A DNA stretch of 64,000 nt from Occallatibacter gabretensis (lineage in GTDB: Bacteria; Acidobacteriota; Terriglobia; Terriglobales; Acidobacteriaceae): the NCBI RefSeq assembly GCF_001449115.1, contig NZ_LAIJ01000009.1, positions 186,001 through 250,000 of the forward strand, in the 5' to 3' direction. The position numbers and the translations under genes are program-made. Shown piece by piece: positions 9,223 through 18,689 of the stretch. Position 1 is the first letter of the stretch. Every line of letters begins with the position of its first letter. The notes under the pieces are model-generated. The model searched no databases. It had not been told where the DNA came from and saw only the letters and a list, made by a program, of their open reading frames with translations.

Positions 9223-10140
9223 TTAATGGGCGTGGATTGATGAGAAGAACTGCCAAGACAAACTTGTGAAGTTGAGATCGGCCGCAGGATGGCGCCTCCG
9301 ATTCTTATTCCAATCGATGCTTCCCTCCCATTCATGGCCGACTCCTTTCAGAAAATAAGCAACCACTGGAACGTCTTGCCTGCAACCGAGCCATGCGAGC
9401 TCAACGCCCCAGTCCTTCTTTTCTGCAGTCTGCCGTTGGCATCCATTGAGATAGCCCCACGTGACCCAGTTTCCGTGCGGGGTTGTCGCAAACTGTGGGC
9501 TGTTGGCTTCGAATGCCGTGAACTGCTCGTCTTCATCTCCGTGGATATAAAGAATCGGCACCGGAGGCGAAAGCTTCGGCGGCGGGTCCATGAGCGGTGT
9601 GGCCACGGCGACAACAGCGCTAACGAATTGCGGATGCCGCGATGCGAATAGCTGCACCATGCCTGAGCCGCTGGAGAAACTTGCGAAGAAGACCCGTTTC
9701 GGGTTCGGGCGGTCGCGGTGCAGCACGTCTTGAAGCACAGCGCAGAGATAACCGTCATCATCGACAGGAAGCATATTCGGGCCAAGAATGTGCGTGCGCG
9801 ATCCTTTCATTTCCCAGAAAGTGATATTCTTTTTTTCGTCGGGCGGCAGGCTTACATTCGTTCTCACCGGTTCGGGAAAAACAACGAGGAATCCATTCCG
9901 ATCGGCCTCGTCTGTCCATCCATATTCGCGGGATGCCGATTCGGCTGTGCTGGTGACGCCTCCAAGCATGAATACAACTGCAGGGTGAGCGGAAGGATTC
10001 GCCGGACGATACAGCAGATAGGGCCGATCATACCCATTGTGTGTGAAGGGCTCAATTTGAATTTGAGCGGTAGCAGACGCCGTCAGGAGAGCAAATGCAA
10101 CCACAAGAAAAGTATTTCGAGGTTTTGCAGCTTTCCTCAA
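9223..10140 (-). CDS. Secreted alpha/beta-hydrolase (PHB depolymerase/feruloyl-esterase-like, LpqC family)
   Basis: A 305-residue exported esterase. The signal peptide (residues 1-25) precedes a fold starting with RPYLLYRPANPSAHPAVVFMLGG, typical of PHB depolymerase/feruloyl esterase relatives. The nucleophile elbow is SFSSGS near 154-159, with S156 as likely nucleophile, and the usual first Gly of GxSxG is Ser. The acid residue is in HGDED (about 205) and the catalytic His is in GVGHEW (about 270). It probably cleaves ester-linked substituents of plant or microbial polysaccharides, but the substrate cannot be read from sequence. It lies downstream of the LacI regulator on the same strand, separated by about 50 nt. 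Confidence 0.72.
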   Translation of the reverse strand: MRKAAKPRNTFLVVAFALLTASATAQIQIEPFTHNGYDRPYLLYRPANPSAHPAVVFMLGGVTSTAESASREYGWTDEADRNGFLVVFPEPVRTNVSLPPDEKKNITFWEMKGSRTHILGPNMLPVDDDGYLCAVLQDVLHRDRPNPKRVFFASFSSGSGMVQLFASRHPQFVSAVVAVATPLMDPPPKLSPPVPILYIHGDEDEQFTAFEANSPQFATTPHGNWVTWGYLNGCQRQTAEKKDWGVELAWLGCRQDVPVVAYFLKGVGHEWEGSIDWNKNRRRHPAADLNFTSLSWQFFSSIHAH

Positions 10141-10192
10141 TCGAGATCCTTTCTCAAAACAGCCGATTTCTGACGTGAGTTATGCTTGCAAG

Positions 10193-11251
10193 CTATCGTT
10201 TGGACTTGATCTTCGTGGCGCGCGCGCTCCTGGGGGAGGCCGCGAGCACTGGAACTGCCACTGAATCGCGAATTTTCATGGATGTCTCGATCACGACATG
10301 CTTCGCCGGTCCGGAGTCGCCCGCGATTCGCTCAAGAAGGATACGAGCGGCTGTCATTCCAAGTTGATAGCCTGACTGAGAGACCGAGGAGAGCGCCGGA
10401 TTCGTGATCTCGGCAATATCCAAGTCATCGAACCCCATCACCGATACCTCGTCGGGGCAGCGCAGACCAGCTTCGCGAATCGCGGTCAGTACGCCTAGAG
10501 CGATCATGTCATTGCCGGCGGAGATTGCCGTAGGCGGCGGGATCAGCCGCAGCAACAGTTTGGTCTTCGAAGCGCCACCTTGTTTGTCGAAGGTTGTTTC
10601 CTGCACATACTCGGGCGGAAGCTCCAGCCCCGCCTCTTCTACCGCCTGTTTGAAGCCATTCAATCGCTCTTCGGCATTCGTCAGATGCAAGGGCCCGGTA
10701 ATCACCGCCAGCCGTTTGTGCCCCATCTTGATCAGATGTTGTGTGGCCCGGTAAGCCCCGGATTGATTATTAGCGGTAACACTGTCTCCATCCCAACCCT
10801 TGGGCAGACGGTCAATGCACACCACACCGGCACCGGCTGCCCGATAGGACTGTGCCTGCGCGGTGAGATCGCTAAAATTCGAAGGGATGACAATGAGGCC
10901 GGCGGGAAGAAAGGTGCGCAGTTCATTGAGATGCGCCAGTTCCTTGGAGTGGTCATTATCCGTATTGCACAAAATCAGCCTATAGCCGTTTGAAAATGCG
11001 AGATCTTCGGCGCCGCGGACCACGGCAGGAAAGAACGGGTTCGTAATATCAGGAATAATCATCCCGATCACATTTGTCTGCACTCGCCGGAGGCCCCGCG
11101 CAAGTTGACTCGGCTGATAGCCGATCGATCGCACTACTTCGAGAACGCGGCGACGTACCGGCTCGCGAACTCCCGCAGTTCCGTTTAAAACATGCGAGAC
11201 GGTCCCCAGGGAGACCTCCGCAATTCTCGCAATGTCTTTCATGTTGGCCAT
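10193..11251 (-). CDS. LacI-family transcriptional regulator (first sugar operon)
   Basis: A 352-residue regulator. An N-terminal LacI HTH (MKDIARIAEVSLGTVSHVLNG) and hinge helix (QLARGLRR) precede a periplasmic-binding-protein-like sensor domain (VIGMIIPDITNPFFP onward; late motifs NDMIALGV and GFDDLDIAE). It is transcribed away from the TonB-receptor operon. The palindrome TGAAAGCTTTCA occurs at 11313-11324, about 60 bp before this ATG, and again at 11491-11502 next to the receptor start, so autoregulation and control of the divergent operon are likely. The neighbouring ribokinase and sugar permease make a pentose or related sugar a plausible inducer, but this is inference. Confidence 0.92.
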   Translation of the reverse strand: MANMKDIARIAEVSLGTVSHVLNGTAGVREPVRRRVLEVVRSIGYQPSQLARGLRRVQTNVIGMIIPDITNPFFPAVVRGAEDLAFSNGYRLILCNTDNDHSKELAHLNELRTFLPAGLIVIPSNFSDLTAQAQSYRAAGAGVVCIDRLPKGWDGDSVTANNQSGAYRATQHLIKMGHKRLAVITGPLHLTNAEERLNGFKQAVEEAGLELPPEYVQETTFDKQGGASKTKLLLRLIPPPTAISAGNDMIALGVLTAIREAGLRCPDEVSVMGFDDLDIAEITNPALSSVSQSGYQLGMTAARILLERIAGDSGPAKHVVIETSMKIRDSVAVPVLAASPRSARATKIKSKR

Positions 11252-11312
11252 AAAGTTATCTGGAAGAACCGCAGCAAAGCGTCCGAACTACAGAGTGAGT
11301 ATAAGAGCAAAG

Positions 11313-11324
11313 TGAAAGCTTTCA
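11313..11324. promoter_or_regulatory. LacI-type operator copy 1 (TGAAAGCTTTCA)
   Basis: A perfect 12-bp palindrome in the divergent intergenic region, 62 bp upstream of the regulator ATG. The same 12-mer recurs 166 bp away, extended to 14 identical bases (both continue with AT). A central GC flanked by AAA/TTT matches the shape of LacI-family operators. Binding by the adjacent regulator is inferred. Confidence 0.72.
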
Positions 11325-11447
11325 ATCACACCTTTTGGAATGAGACAGAAAGAGAGCGCGCCGGACGCGACGAGATACAAAAAATACCCATTAATATGCT
11401 TATCTTACCGCAAATTACAAAAACCTTATTTCCGCGCAGAAATTCTA

Positions 11448-11478
11448 TTGACAAAAGTTGTACTGCAAAGATTACAAT
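11448..11478 (+). promoter_or_regulatory. Putative sigma70-type promoter of the TonB-receptor/sugar operon
   Basis: TTGACA at 11448-11453 and TACAAT at 11473-11478, spaced 19 nt, in the AT-rich divergent region. The expected start site falls just before the operator at 11491-11502, an arrangement suited to repression by blocking initiation. The spacer is longer than the optimum of 17, so the exact -10 is uncertain. Confidence 0.5.
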
Positions 11479-11490
11479 TGCTCGAATTTT

Positions 11491-11502
11491 TGAAAGCTTT
11501 CA
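11491..11502. promoter_or_regulatory. LacI-type operator copy 2 (TGAAAGCTTTCA)
   Basis: Second exact copy of the 12-bp palindrome, 19 bp upstream of the receptor ATG at 11521 and directly upstream of its ribosome-binding site (CCGGAGGCA, 11511-11519). It lies at or just after the predicted transcription start. Confidence 0.75.
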
Positions 11503-11520
11503 ATTAGTACCGGAGGCACT

Positions 11521-14500
11521 ATGAACTCTCGCCGGATGACGTGGATTTTCCTGCTGTTGTTGACGGCTTCTCTCTCTTCTGCATGGGCCCAGTTTGCACA
11601 ACGTGGCGGACTGGAAGGAACAGTAGTCGACCCAACCGGAGCCGTGATCCCCGGCGCCCGGATTACGTTGCTTGATATTGCGCAGAAGCAGACACGCGAA
11701 CTGAAATCCGATACTGCCGGCCACTTTGAGTTCAACAATCTCGCCGCGGGACAATACCAGTTAACGGCCGCAATACAAGGGTTCAACACAGCTGTATCAG
11801 AGCCGGTTGCGGTGAACATCGGCGCGATCTCGCACTACGACTTCAAGCTGCAAACGGGCTCTGTGCAGCAGTCCGTGACGGTAACGGAAGAATTCAGCGG
11901 GCTCGAGACCGACAAGACCAGTATTGACACGAATATCACGACGCAGCAGGTTGAAGATCTTCCGCTGAATGGACGTAATTTCACTTCCATCGCCGCTCTT
12001 GCGCCCGGAGTTTCGACCTATCCACAGTCGAACATCAATCCCGGCGGAACGTATTCGGTGGGTGCGCAGTTTGCGATGGGCGGCACGCAGTTCACTGCCG
12101 GAGGAGCCTTCCAGGGATCACGAGACAGCGGCTTCTACGTCAACGGCGTCAACATCAACGACAACTACGAAAGCAGCATCAGCTACGAACCGTCCGCGGA
12201 GGCGCTGGGCGCCGGAACTGTGCAAGTGGCGGATTTCTCCGCCGCAATCGGACACGATATCGCCGCGCTGACCATGCAGACCAAAGGCGGCTCAAGCAGT
12301 TTTCACGGGGAAGCTTACGACTTCTTAGAGAATACCGATCTGAACGCAGTGAATCCGTGGACGAACGCTAACGAGATCATCACAGGCACACCGGCAGTAA
12401 AGCCGATTCTGCACCGCAATCAGTTCGGCGGAAACCTGGGCGGCCCGATTTACATTCCCAAGCTGCTGCCGGGTCTTCGCAATCGGCTTTTCTTCTTTGC
12501 CAACTACGAAAAGATGCTGGAGGCAGACGGCAACCAACTGATATCGACTTCGGTCCCCTCGGCCGCCGAAATTGGGGGCAATTTCAGCGAGCTGCTTGCG
12601 CCAAACCCTAACCCAATCCAGTTGTACAACCCGTTTACTACCACGTATCTTGCGGACGGAACCAGCACCCGTCAACCGATTCCCGGTAACCGTCTTGATC
12701 AAGCAACTAAACCTGATGGTTCACCTTTGATTGATCCGAATTCGGCCAAGATCATTCAGGCGCTCTGGCCAACTCCTAATCTTCCAAACAATCCGAGCAA
12801 CGAAGTGAATTACGTCACCTATCAGTCACTCGGCATCTCTCAGTATCACCTCGATACGCGATTCGACGCAAAGATCACGAACTCAGACTCGATGTTCGTC
12901 ACCTGGTCGAAAGCATACGGCTCGAATTCGTTGAATGGTGGTATTCAGCCCCAGAACCTATATAACTTCCCGGTTGCAGACCAGGCGTTTCTGGTGACGG
13001 TGAACTATGTTCACATCTTCACGCCTAACCTTACCAACGAATTTATCTTTGGCCTGGGCGATGGTGCGCTGGTCACTATGTCCTCCAGTTTATTCAGTTG
13101 GTACAACAGCAGCAGTAACCCTCTCAATACGCTCTTCCAGAACACAGGCGATGGACTGAGCAAGGGCGTCTTTGCCGTCAGTGCGTCCAATCCAGTTACA
13201 GGCGGTTATGCTACTCCAGGAATCGGAGAGGTCTTCCGCGCGGAAAACGAATCTTACCAGGTGTCAGACAATCTTGACTGGGTGCGCGGACGTCATAGCA
13301 TCACGGCCGGAATGAACTTCTTCCGCAAGAGCGAAATCGACTGGGACATGCAGAGAAATACATCTTTCGGCGGCTTCACGACCAGCGGTGGCGATCTTGG
13401 CTATGTTGGCGGCGATGGAATCGCTGACCTGCTTCTCGGCCTTCCGAGCAACATGTGGGTGCGCTACACCATTAACGGCGGCAATGCCACTTCGCCTAAC
13501 TACAACATCATCTTTCCTTCATGGGGTCTGTATGTGAACGACAAATTCCGCTGGAGCCCCAAGCTCACGGTCTCTGCCGGGCTGCGGTATGAACTCAGCA
13601 TTCCGGACTATACGCCAAATCCTTCCATTGCTCCCTGCTGTGCTATCTATTCGGCCACCTCTGACGGCGGCGTATTGAAATATCCGGGTATCGCGCAAGG
13701 GCTTAGCACCCACTACTTGAGCGCGCCAAAGCTCGCCTACGCTCCGCGTGTGAGCATCTCCTACAGCTTTAATCCTCAGCTCGTGGTGCGCGCCGGCTAT
13801 GGTATTTTCTACGACACCGGCGCGAGCCAGATCTCGAACAACGTGGGCAATGCTATCTACGGCACGTCGGCCGCGGTGAATTACAACGTGAACAACACCA
13901 CGCTTGGCGCGCCGCCTGATACGCCGGTCATCAATCTGTCGAACATCTTCCCTGCGCCGCAGACTACGACGCTTGGATCGTTTCCAGTCTCCACTGGCAC
14001 CGGCCAGGGATATGAAGGCGATGGGCAATACGCTTCCATCACTTACTACGACCAAAAATCCACCGCGCTTCCTTATTACCAGCGTATGATGCTCGATGTA
14101 CAAAAGCAGCTTGGCGGCCGTGACGTCCTCACCCTCTCCTACGCGGGCGCCCAGGGGCGCAAGGGACAGAACGAAACCAACATTAATCTGCCCGCTTATC
14201 AAACCGGCTGGACATTCGGTGGAGGAGTCTCCGATCCGACCTACAATGCAGCCCGTCCGAACAATGCAGGCCGTTTCGGCGATATCTACGTTTTGCGTCC
14301 TCGGCTCAACGCTTTCTACAACGCACTGATCGTGCAATACCGGCACGATTTCTCAAAAGGCTTCCAGATGTTGTCCAACTACACCTGGGGCAAGACCGTC
14401 TCCGATTACCCGTGGGTGAATACGCTTGGCGCCAACGGAAGCTCCGGCTCCGGTACAAGCGGGCTTCAGTATGCCAACCTGTACAATCGCGGAGAATCCA

Positions 14501-15102
14501 ACCAATCCCATCGACATCGTTTTGTCTTCAGTGGAATCTGGGAACCCAAGTACGGTCAGAAGTGGTCCGAATGGATGAAGGCGCCTTTCACAGGATGGCG
14601 GCTTGCCGGGATCATGACGCTTGAGTCAGGCGATGCGCTGACCGTGGTGAATGGAGGTCCGGGAACTGCATGTCCGGCCGGTGACGCGGGAACTTCGATT
14701 TGCCCAAACGGTTACGGCTCCAGTGCACAGGACGGCGCGGGTTTTGATCAGCTGAATGTTTCCGGCAATCCGAACATCGGCCACGGCTCAAAATCCTTTT
14801 CCCGTCAGTTCGACACATCCAAGTTCTCCTTGCCCCCGATGAATGTTCGCGGAAACTCGGGTCTGGGAACCGTGCGCGGCCCGGGACAAAACAACGTGGA
14901 TCTCTCACTCAGCAAAACCTTTCAGCTTTATGAGAGGCTTCACCTTGAACTCCGCGCCGATGCATTCAATGCCTTCAACCACACTCAGTGGACCGGTATA
15001 AATACAACCTATCCAAGTGGAAGTGCGCAATATCCTTTCGGTCAGGTTAATAGCGCACGGGAAGCGCGCATCGGACAAGTCGCGGCTAAGATTGTTTTCT
15101 AG
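11521..15102 (+). CDS. TonB-dependent receptor, Oar-like, with carboxypeptidase-regulatory-like domain
   Basis: A 1193-residue outer-membrane receptor. A signal peptide (residues 1-21, ending AWAQ) is followed by a carboxypeptidase-regulatory-like beta-sandwich (about 28-110; GGLEGTVVDPTGAVIPGARI). Then come a plug region with the LPLNGRNFTSIAALAPGV motif and a very long barrel ending in the strand VAAKIVF. This Oar-type architecture is greatly expanded in Acidobacteriota and usually accompanies carbohydrate uptake. ATG 11521 has a strong RBS and a promoter/operator directly upstream. It is the first gene of a closely spaced operon ending at 24432, so it probably imports the oligosaccharide whose degradation is encoded downstream. 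Confidence 0.92.
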   Translation: MNSRRMTWIFLLLLTASLSSAWAQFAQRGGLEGTVVDPTGAVIPGARITLLDIAQKQTRELKSDTAGHFEFNNLAAGQYQLTAAIQGFNTAVSEPVAVNIGAISHYDFKLQTGSVQQSVTVTEEFSGLETDKTSIDTNITTQQVEDLPLNGRNFTSIAALAPGVSTYPQSNINPGGTYSVGAQFAMGGTQFTAGGAFQGSRDSGFYVNGVNINDNYESSISYEPSAEALGAGTVQVADFSAAIGHDIAALTMQTKGGSSSFHGEAYDFLENTDLNAVNPWTNANEIITGTPAVKPILHRNQFGGNLGGPIYIPKLLPGLRNRLFFFANYEKMLEADGNQLISTSVPSAAEIGGNFSELLAPNPNPIQLYNPFTTTYLADGTSTRQPIPGNRLDQATKPDGSPLIDPNSAKIIQALWPTPNLPNNPSNEVNYVTYQSLGISQYHLDTRFDAKITNSDSMFVTWSKAYGSNSLNGGIQPQNLYNFPVADQAFLVTVNYVHIFTPNLTNEFIFGLGDGALVTMSSSLFSWYNSSSNPLNTLFQNTGDGLSKGVFAVSASNPVTGGYATPGIGEVFRAENESYQVSDNLDWVRGRHSITAGMNFFRKSEIDWDMQRNTSFGGFTTSGGDLGYVGGDGIADLLLGLPSNMWVRYTINGGNATSPNYNIIFPSWGLYVNDKFRWSPKLTVSAGLRYELSIPDYTPNPSIAPCCAIYSATSDGGVLKYPGIAQGLSTHYLSAPKLAYAPRVSISYSFNPQLVVRAGYGIFYDTGASQISNNVGNAIYGTSAAVNYNVNNTTLGAPPDTPVINLSNIFPAPQTTTLGSFPVSTGTGQGYEGDGQYASITYYDQKSTALPYYQRMMLDVQKQLGGRDVLTLSYAGAQGRKGQNETNINLPAYQTGWTFGGGVSDPTYNAARPNNAGRFGDIYVLRPRLNAFYNALIVQYRHDFSKGFQMLSNYTWGKTVSDYPWVNTLGANGSSGSGTSGLQYANLYNRGESNQSHRHRFVFSGIWEPKYGQKWSEWMKAPFTGWRLAGIMTLESGDALTVVNGGPGTACPAGDAGTSICPNGYGSSAQDGAGFDQLNVSGNPNIGHGSKSFSRQFDTSKFSLPPMNVRGNSGLGTVRGPGQNNVDLSLSKTFQLYERLHLELRADAFNAFNHTQWTGINTTYPSGSAQYPFGQVNSAREARIGQVAAKIVF

Positions 15103-15132
15103 CTCAGGACCAGGCTTATTGGAGCGGACTCA

Positions 15133-16122
15133 ATGTATCAGCCGGAATCGTATGCCATAACACTCGTGTTCATGCTCCTCAGCATGTTCTGCTGGGGATC
15201 ATGGGCAAACACATTCAAGCTGTGCCCAGGTTACCGCTTTCAGCTTTTCTACTGGGATTACATAATCGGCCTGATCGTAGCCGCAGTGGCGTGGGGGTTC
15301 ACGCTGGGAAGCTTCGGTTCGAGCGGTGCGCCATTTCTGCACGACCTTGCAAGCACCTCGAATCACGCGATGTTGCTGGCTGCAGCGGGTGGCGCAGTCT
15401 TCAATGTCGCAAACCTGCTTCTGGTCGCAGCGATTGAGATCGCCGGACTAGCCGTTGCCTTTCCAGTCGGAATAGGACTTGCACTGGTTGTGGGAGCGAT
15501 CAGTAATTACGTCCTTGCTCCCAAAGGCAATCCATTTCTGCTCTTCGGCGGCATTGCTCTCGTCGTTGCGGCCATCATCTTTGATGCGCTGGCCTACAGC
15601 CAGCGCGAGATCGGGAAATCGCGCTCTACTCGACGCGGACTCTTCATCAGTCTTCTTTCCGGTCTGCTCATGGGTAGTTTTTACCCAATGGTGTCCGGAG
15701 CCATGAGCGGCAAAGGCGCTGCCGGACCTTATTCAGCAGCATTCTTCTTCGCTATCGGAGTGGCAATATGCGCCGTCCCGGTAAATTATCTTCTGATGCG
15801 CTTTCCCCTCGATGGCGACTACCCGGTTGCATTAGGCGGATATCAGCGTGCTCCCATGCGATGGCATCTGGCCGGCGTTCTCGGAGGAGCCATCTGGTGT
15901 ACTGGAGCGCTGTCTAACTTTCTTGCCTCCAGAGCAAACATGGTCGGCCCCGCTGTCTCCTATTCAATCGGCCAGGGAGCCACGATGATCTCTGCGGGTT
16001 GGGGCGTTTTCATCTGGCATGAATTTGCCAACGCTCCGGCAAAAGCCAGAATCTTTCTTACCTTCATGTTCCTGCTGTTTCTCTGTGGGCTGGGAACAAT
16101 CGCCATCGTCCCGCTTTTCTAA
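15133..16122 (+). CDS. GRP/DMT-superfamily sugar permease
   Basis: A 329-residue inner-membrane protein with about ten hydrophobic helices. It opens with SYAITLVFMLLSMFCWGSWANTFKL, the start of glucose/ribose porter and ureide permease relatives in the drug/metabolite transporter superfamily. An internal AFPVGIGLALVVGAISNYV motif and charged loops at about 160-175 divide the two halves. It follows the TonB receptor by 30 nt and precedes ribokinase by 24 nt, so a role in moving a monosaccharide such as ribose across the inner membrane is the simplest reading. Substrate specificity is inferred from that gene order only. Confidence 0.75.
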   Translation: MYQPESYAITLVFMLLSMFCWGSWANTFKLCPGYRFQLFYWDYIIGLIVAAVAWGFTLGSFGSSGAPFLHDLASTSNHAMLLAAAGGAVFNVANLLLVAAIEIAGLAVAFPVGIGLALVVGAISNYVLAPKGNPFLLFGGIALVVAAIIFDALAYSQREIGKSRSTRRGLFISLLSGLLMGSFYPMVSGAMSGKGAAGPYSAAFFFAIGVAICAVPVNYLLMRFPLDGDYPVALGGYQRAPMRWHLAGVLGGAIWCTGALSNFLASRANMVGPAVSYSIGQGATMISAGWGVFIWHEFANAPAKARIFLTFMFLLFLCGLGTIAIVPLF

Positions 16123-16146
16123 ACCGTTCTGGATTCCGATGAGGAG

Positions 16147-17097
16147 ATGCCATTGTTGGGGCTCAAGCCTATTGTCGTTGTCGGCAGCATCAACACTGAC
16201 CTGGTCTCGCTGACCGAAAGAATTCCGCTTGCAGGCGAAACCGTGCTCGGGAGCGATTTCAAGATTTATCCGGGAGGAAAAGGCGCCAACCAGGCGGTTG
16301 CCATAGCGCGGCTCGGCTATCCGGTGCGGATGATCGGCCGCGTTGGCACGGACTCCTTTGGAAGAGACGCGCTCCAGCACTTGAAAAGTGCCGGCGTTGA
16401 CGCAGAGCTTGTGGGAACAAGCGACGGCTCTTCCGGAATTGCAGTGATATGCGTCTCCGCCAAAGGCGAGAACAGCATTATTGTCACGCCTGGCGCAAAC
16501 GCGACTCTGACGCCACCGGATGTCGATGAGCATATCTCGGTGATTCGCGGCGCCAGCGCCGTACTTGCGCAGCTTGAAATTCCAATCGAAACAGTCGAAC
16601 ACCTCGGCGAGCTTTGTGCGCAGGAAGGAGTGCCATTCCTTCTCGATCCTGCGCCTGCTGCCGTTCTGCCTGGCAGATTGTTTTCGCGCATAACCTGGTT
16701 CACGCCCAACCAGATGGAAGCAGCTTTTTATGCGAACGGAAAGGCGGACGGAACGCAGTTCAAATCCTCCTCCATAGCCGACGAACTTCTGCGTAAAGGA
16801 GTCCACGGTGTAGTGCTCAAAATGGGAGCCGATGGCGTTTCCGTGTTCACCAATGAGCGCGATCTTGAATCTATTCCGGCATACGCAGTCCAGGCGGTTG
16901 ACACAACAGCCGCGGGAGATGCCTTCAATGGAGGCTTTGCCGTGGGACTTGCGAAAGGGATGAGCCCGATAGAAAGTGCCCGCTTTGCATCTGCAGTGGC
17001 CGGCATCTCAGTCACTCGCCGCGGGGCGCAGTCTTCAATGCCGACCATCCAGGAAGTCGAAGAATTCCTGGTGCAACAAACTTCGGGGGCCGTATGA
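16147..17097 (+). CDS. rbsK: Ribokinase (PfkB family sugar kinase)
   Basis: A 316-residue PfkB-family kinase that would phosphorylate ribose or a related sugar at the expense of ATP. The motifs are N-terminal VVGSINTDLV, the substrate-binding GGKGANQAVAIARLG (about 42-56), and the C-terminal PfkB signature DTTAAGDAFNGGFA, whose Asp near residue 258 is the catalytic base. GAGGAG at 16140-16145 is the RBS. The stop overlaps the next gene start. RbsK is the closest family, but PfkB members acting on other furanoses cannot be excluded. Placed after a permease, it probably traps the imported sugar. Confidence 0.87.
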   Translation: MPLLGLKPIVVVGSINTDLVSLTERIPLAGETVLGSDFKIYPGGKGANQAVAIARLGYPVRMIGRVGTDSFGRDALQHLKSAGVDAELVGTSDGSSGIAVICVSAKGENSIIVTPGANATLTPPDVDEHISVIRGASAVLAQLEIPIETVEHLGELCAQEGVPFLLDPAPAAVLPGRLFSRITWFTPNQMEAAFYANGKADGTQFKSSSIADELLRKGVHGVVLKMGADGVSVFTNERDLESIPAYAVQAVDTTAAGDAFNGGFAVGLAKGMSPIESARFASAVAGISVTRRGAQSSMPTIQEVEEFLVQQTSGAV

Positions 17098-18689
17098 TGC
17101 GCTTCACGTACCAACTCTTCGCAAAGCAGGCTCGCTGGCTCATCCCGGCTCTTTTCGGTTCAGTTTTGACTCTTGCGCAATCAACCGTTATTCAATCGAC
17201 CCTAATTCAATCGAATAGAGGCGCGCATGCATCCGCGAATCCACTGCATTCTTACCCATGGTATGTAACGGCTGCGGCCATTCATCGGGTCAGCCTTAAG
17301 CCAAACACTCAGTTTTGGCGCTTCGAGCATCTATCTCTTGATTCCGCCGAAACGAAACGACAACTCAGCGACTGGAAAGCGGAAGGAGTTGATGCAATCG
17401 AAGTTTTCGCGCCGGAGGAAGGCGGCAACAGCTATGATGGGCTCGACGCGAAAAATCGTTATGCCCTGGACCCAGGCTTGGGTACGATCGCTGATTTCCG
17501 GCGCATGGTCGCACAGGCGCATTCAGCGCAGATGCACGTTGTAACTTTCCAGAATCTTGGCTATGCCGCGCTTGATGCAGGCCAGTTTCAGAAAGCCGAG
17601 CAGGATGTTCGCGCGGGCAAGACCAGTCGTGAAAGCCAGTTTTTCTTTTGGAGCAACAGCAAAGACGCGCCGCCGCCTGCTCACGGAGATTCTTACTTCT
17701 TTGTCCGACCCATCAAACCAGGATACGATCCGATGAAGAAAGAGATCTGGCAGTGGAGCGAGCCTGCGCAGCACTATTATTGGTCTCGATGGACCGGCAA
17801 AGATGCGCACGGCGATACAACGCACCTTCCCCATTACAACTGGATTGCGGATGCCTGGCCGGCGGAAGCGCGCCACGTCATTGATTTCTGGATGGCAACC
17901 GGCCTCGATGGCATGGTGGTCGATGCCGTGAACTGGTACACCGGCTACGACTGGCAGGAGAATGCGAAGCTGCTTGCCGGATACCGAAAATTTCACGGCG
18001 ACAAGCTGCTCGTTCCGGAAGGCGGAGGTGCTTTCCACTCCGATGATCCGGTGGGCTGGATCAAGGACGGCACATGGCCGGCGCTCTACGACTACGGTCT
18101 CGACATCTGGTGGGAAGAGCAGAGCCGTCCGATGCGTGACAGCATTCAGCAGGGCAATCCGGCGCTGTTTGAAGACGCGCTCCGCAGGTATCACGACCGG
18201 GTCGTTGCAGCCGGCGGAGTGCTCATCCAACCTGTACTGAAAATGCCGGACGACGGCAGGCAGAGGCTTGAAGAAGCTCTGCTAGCCACCTCAGGAGACA
18301 TGCTCTGCTATTGCGAGCCCGTTAACTCCATCTTGCGGCCTGCGAATGGCATTCCTGATCTTTTGCGCTTAAAGGTGCGTCATGCCGCTTTTTATCAGAA
18401 CAGCATGCGCAGACGTATCGCAACCGATCATGATCAAAGCGCCTATGCCACCGTACGCGATGCCGCTGATGGCTCTGAGCGCCTGCTGGTGGTCTTCAAT
18501 TTTTCGCCTGAAACACTTCATGTTGCGATCGATGCGCGCGCAGTTCGCGGGTCAGCGTATCGTGATCTCGAATCGAATGAAGCGCAACAATCGGCCGGAA
18601 CAAAGCTCGAGCTTGAGCTGTCTGGATATGGCCACAGAATTTTTCTTGTCGAAGACGACAGATTATTGCATGCAGGGGAGAATCGATGA
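17094..18689 (+). CDS. Exported GH13-like alpha-glycosidase
   Basis: A 531-residue protein beginning ATGATG within the ribokinase stop region. An N-terminal signal/anchor (about 12-30) is followed by a TIM barrel resembling alpha-amylase-family enzymes. WKAEGVDAIEVFAP marks an early strand. GLDGMVVDAVNWY (about 270-282) contains the likely nucleophile Asp at 274, in the place of the family GFRxD motif. LLVPEGGG (about 304-311) contains the likely acid/base Glu at about 308. A C-terminal beta-sandwich (RLLVVFNFSPE) fits domain C. The match is by pattern, so it may form its own subfamily. It overlaps both neighbours by 4 nt and is therefore coupled to ribokinase and the SUMF1 fusion protein. 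Confidence 0.62.
   Translation: MMRFTYQLFAKQARWLIPALFGSVLTLAQSTVIQSTLIQSNRGAHASANPLHSYPWYVTAAAIHRVSLKPNTQFWRFEHLSLDSAETKRQLSDWKAEGVDAIEVFAPEEGGNSYDGLDAKNRYALDPGLGTIADFRRMVAQAHSAQMHVVTFQNLGYAALDAGQFQKAEQDVRAGKTSRESQFFFWSNSKDAPPPAHGDSYFFVRPIKPGYDPMKKEIWQWSEPAQHYYWSRWTGKDAHGDTTHLPHYNWIADAWPAEARHVIDFWMATGLDGMVVDAVNWYTGYDWQENAKLLAGYRKFHGDKLLVPEGGGAFHSDDPVGWIKDGTWPALYDYGLDIWWEEQSRPMRDSIQQGNPALFEDALRRYHDRVVAAGGVLIQPVLKMPDDGRQRLEEALLATSGDMLCYCEPVNSILRPANGIPDLLRLKVRHAAFYQNSMRRRIATDHDQSAYATVRDAADGSERLLVVFNFSPETLHVAIDARAVRGSAYRDLESNEAQQSAGTKLELELSGYGHRIFLVEDDRLLHAGENR

Noticed and set aside
13519..14346. Minus-strand ORF of 275 codons inside the first TonB receptor
   Set aside because: Antisense shadow in a high-GC gene, no RBS and no recognisable protein features.
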